Origin: Endozoicomonas elysicola | GTDB taxonomy: Bacteria; Pseudomonadota; Gammaproteobacteria; Pseudomonadales; Endozoicomonadaceae | DNA length: 64,000 nucleotides | Reading direction: 5' to 3' | NCBI RefSeq assembly: GCF_000710775.1 | Contig: NZ_JOJP01000001.1 | Location: forward strand, 5,280,027-5,344,026 | Part shown: positions 63,889 through 64,000 of the stretch, piece by piece | How positions within the stretch are numbered: position 1 is the first letter of the stretch | How the letters are laid out: the number at the start of each line of letters is the position of its first letter | Position numbers and translations under genes: made by a program | Notes under the pieces: model-generated | What the model was told of the DNA's origin: nothing | Database searches by the model: none | The model's input: the letters and a program-made list of their open reading frames with translations, nothing else

Positions 63889-63931
63889 GAAATGAGTCCC
63901 TGATAAGAACAGGGCCTCATTTCCGGCTTTT
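63889..63931 (+). terminator. Terminator after siaT
   Basis: GGAAATGAG-CCCTG and CAGGG-CTCATTTCC arms form a stem of about 14 bp with one mismatch and a 7-nt loop, followed by GGCTTTT. Confidence 0.8.
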
Positions 63932-64000
63932 AACGTTTGACCTAACCAGATATCACGTTTTTATATTGAAAATCAGCAGTCTGTTGAAACACGGGACTAT

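Overview
The window reads as the chromosome of a marine gammaproteobacterium. The housekeeping proteins (TrpS, MutM, Cfa, FtnA, MltA, PcnB, FolK, PanB, PanC, Pgi, Add, LapD, LapG) are of gammaproteobacterial type. Between them sit single AT-rich genes for ankyrin, coiled-coil, PPxY-motif or kinase-like proteins. This mix, together with a very large sialic-acid foraging locus, suggests an animal-associated Oceanospirillales such as Endozoicomonas. That assignment is an inference; no rRNA gene is present.

Layout. 1-2660 (minus strand): 5' part of transaldolase, ribokinase, and a eukaryote-type THI5 pyrimidine synthase preceded by a TPP riboswitch. 2700-13200: membrane and lipoprotein genes, trpS, a MATE pump, mutM/cfa (convergent), an acyltransferase, a 2Fe-2S ferredoxin, ferritin and mltA. 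Two related MITE-like repeats and one ERIC-like palindrome lie in the intergenic gaps. 13400-24500: a divergent ABC1/UbiB-like kinase, elbB, a TPR-retropepsin protein, pcnB-folK, panBC and two ankyrin-type proteins. 24800-35060: pgi, a small protein with three PPxY motifs, adenosine deaminase, several lineage-specific proteins, a SUI1/YciH factor and an HD-domain hydrolase. 35200-39310: DUF2333, lapD-lapG and a CAT-anticodon tRNA.

39900-63930 is almost wholly devoted to sialic acid. The minus-strand operon nanE-nanK-nanQ-nanA converts Neu5Ac through ManNAc to GlcNAc-6-P. It diverges from two tandem RpiR-family regulators. Downstream lie a NanC/KdgM-like porin, the mutarotase NanM, three lipoprotein sialidases (two LamG-PKD-GH33 paralogues flanking one Vibrio cholerae NanH-type enzyme with a nested lectin domain), a GDSL plus sialate-O-acetylesterase fusion, a SASA-LamG esterase, a small lipoprotein and a sodium/solute symporter of the SiaT type. 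An MsAcT-like SGNH esterase lies at the other edge. Together these give de-O-acetylation, release, outer-membrane entry, anomer conversion, uptake and catabolism. The three sialidase genes share a duplicated promoter and leader containing a CRP/FNR-like dyad about 100 bp before each GTG start.

Features most worth follow-up are the triple-PPxY protein, the THI5 enzyme under TPP riboswitch control, the divergent ABC1 kinase, the sialidase set with its common promoter and acidic post-lipobox tract, and a perfect 19-bp hairpin before the first RpiR gene.
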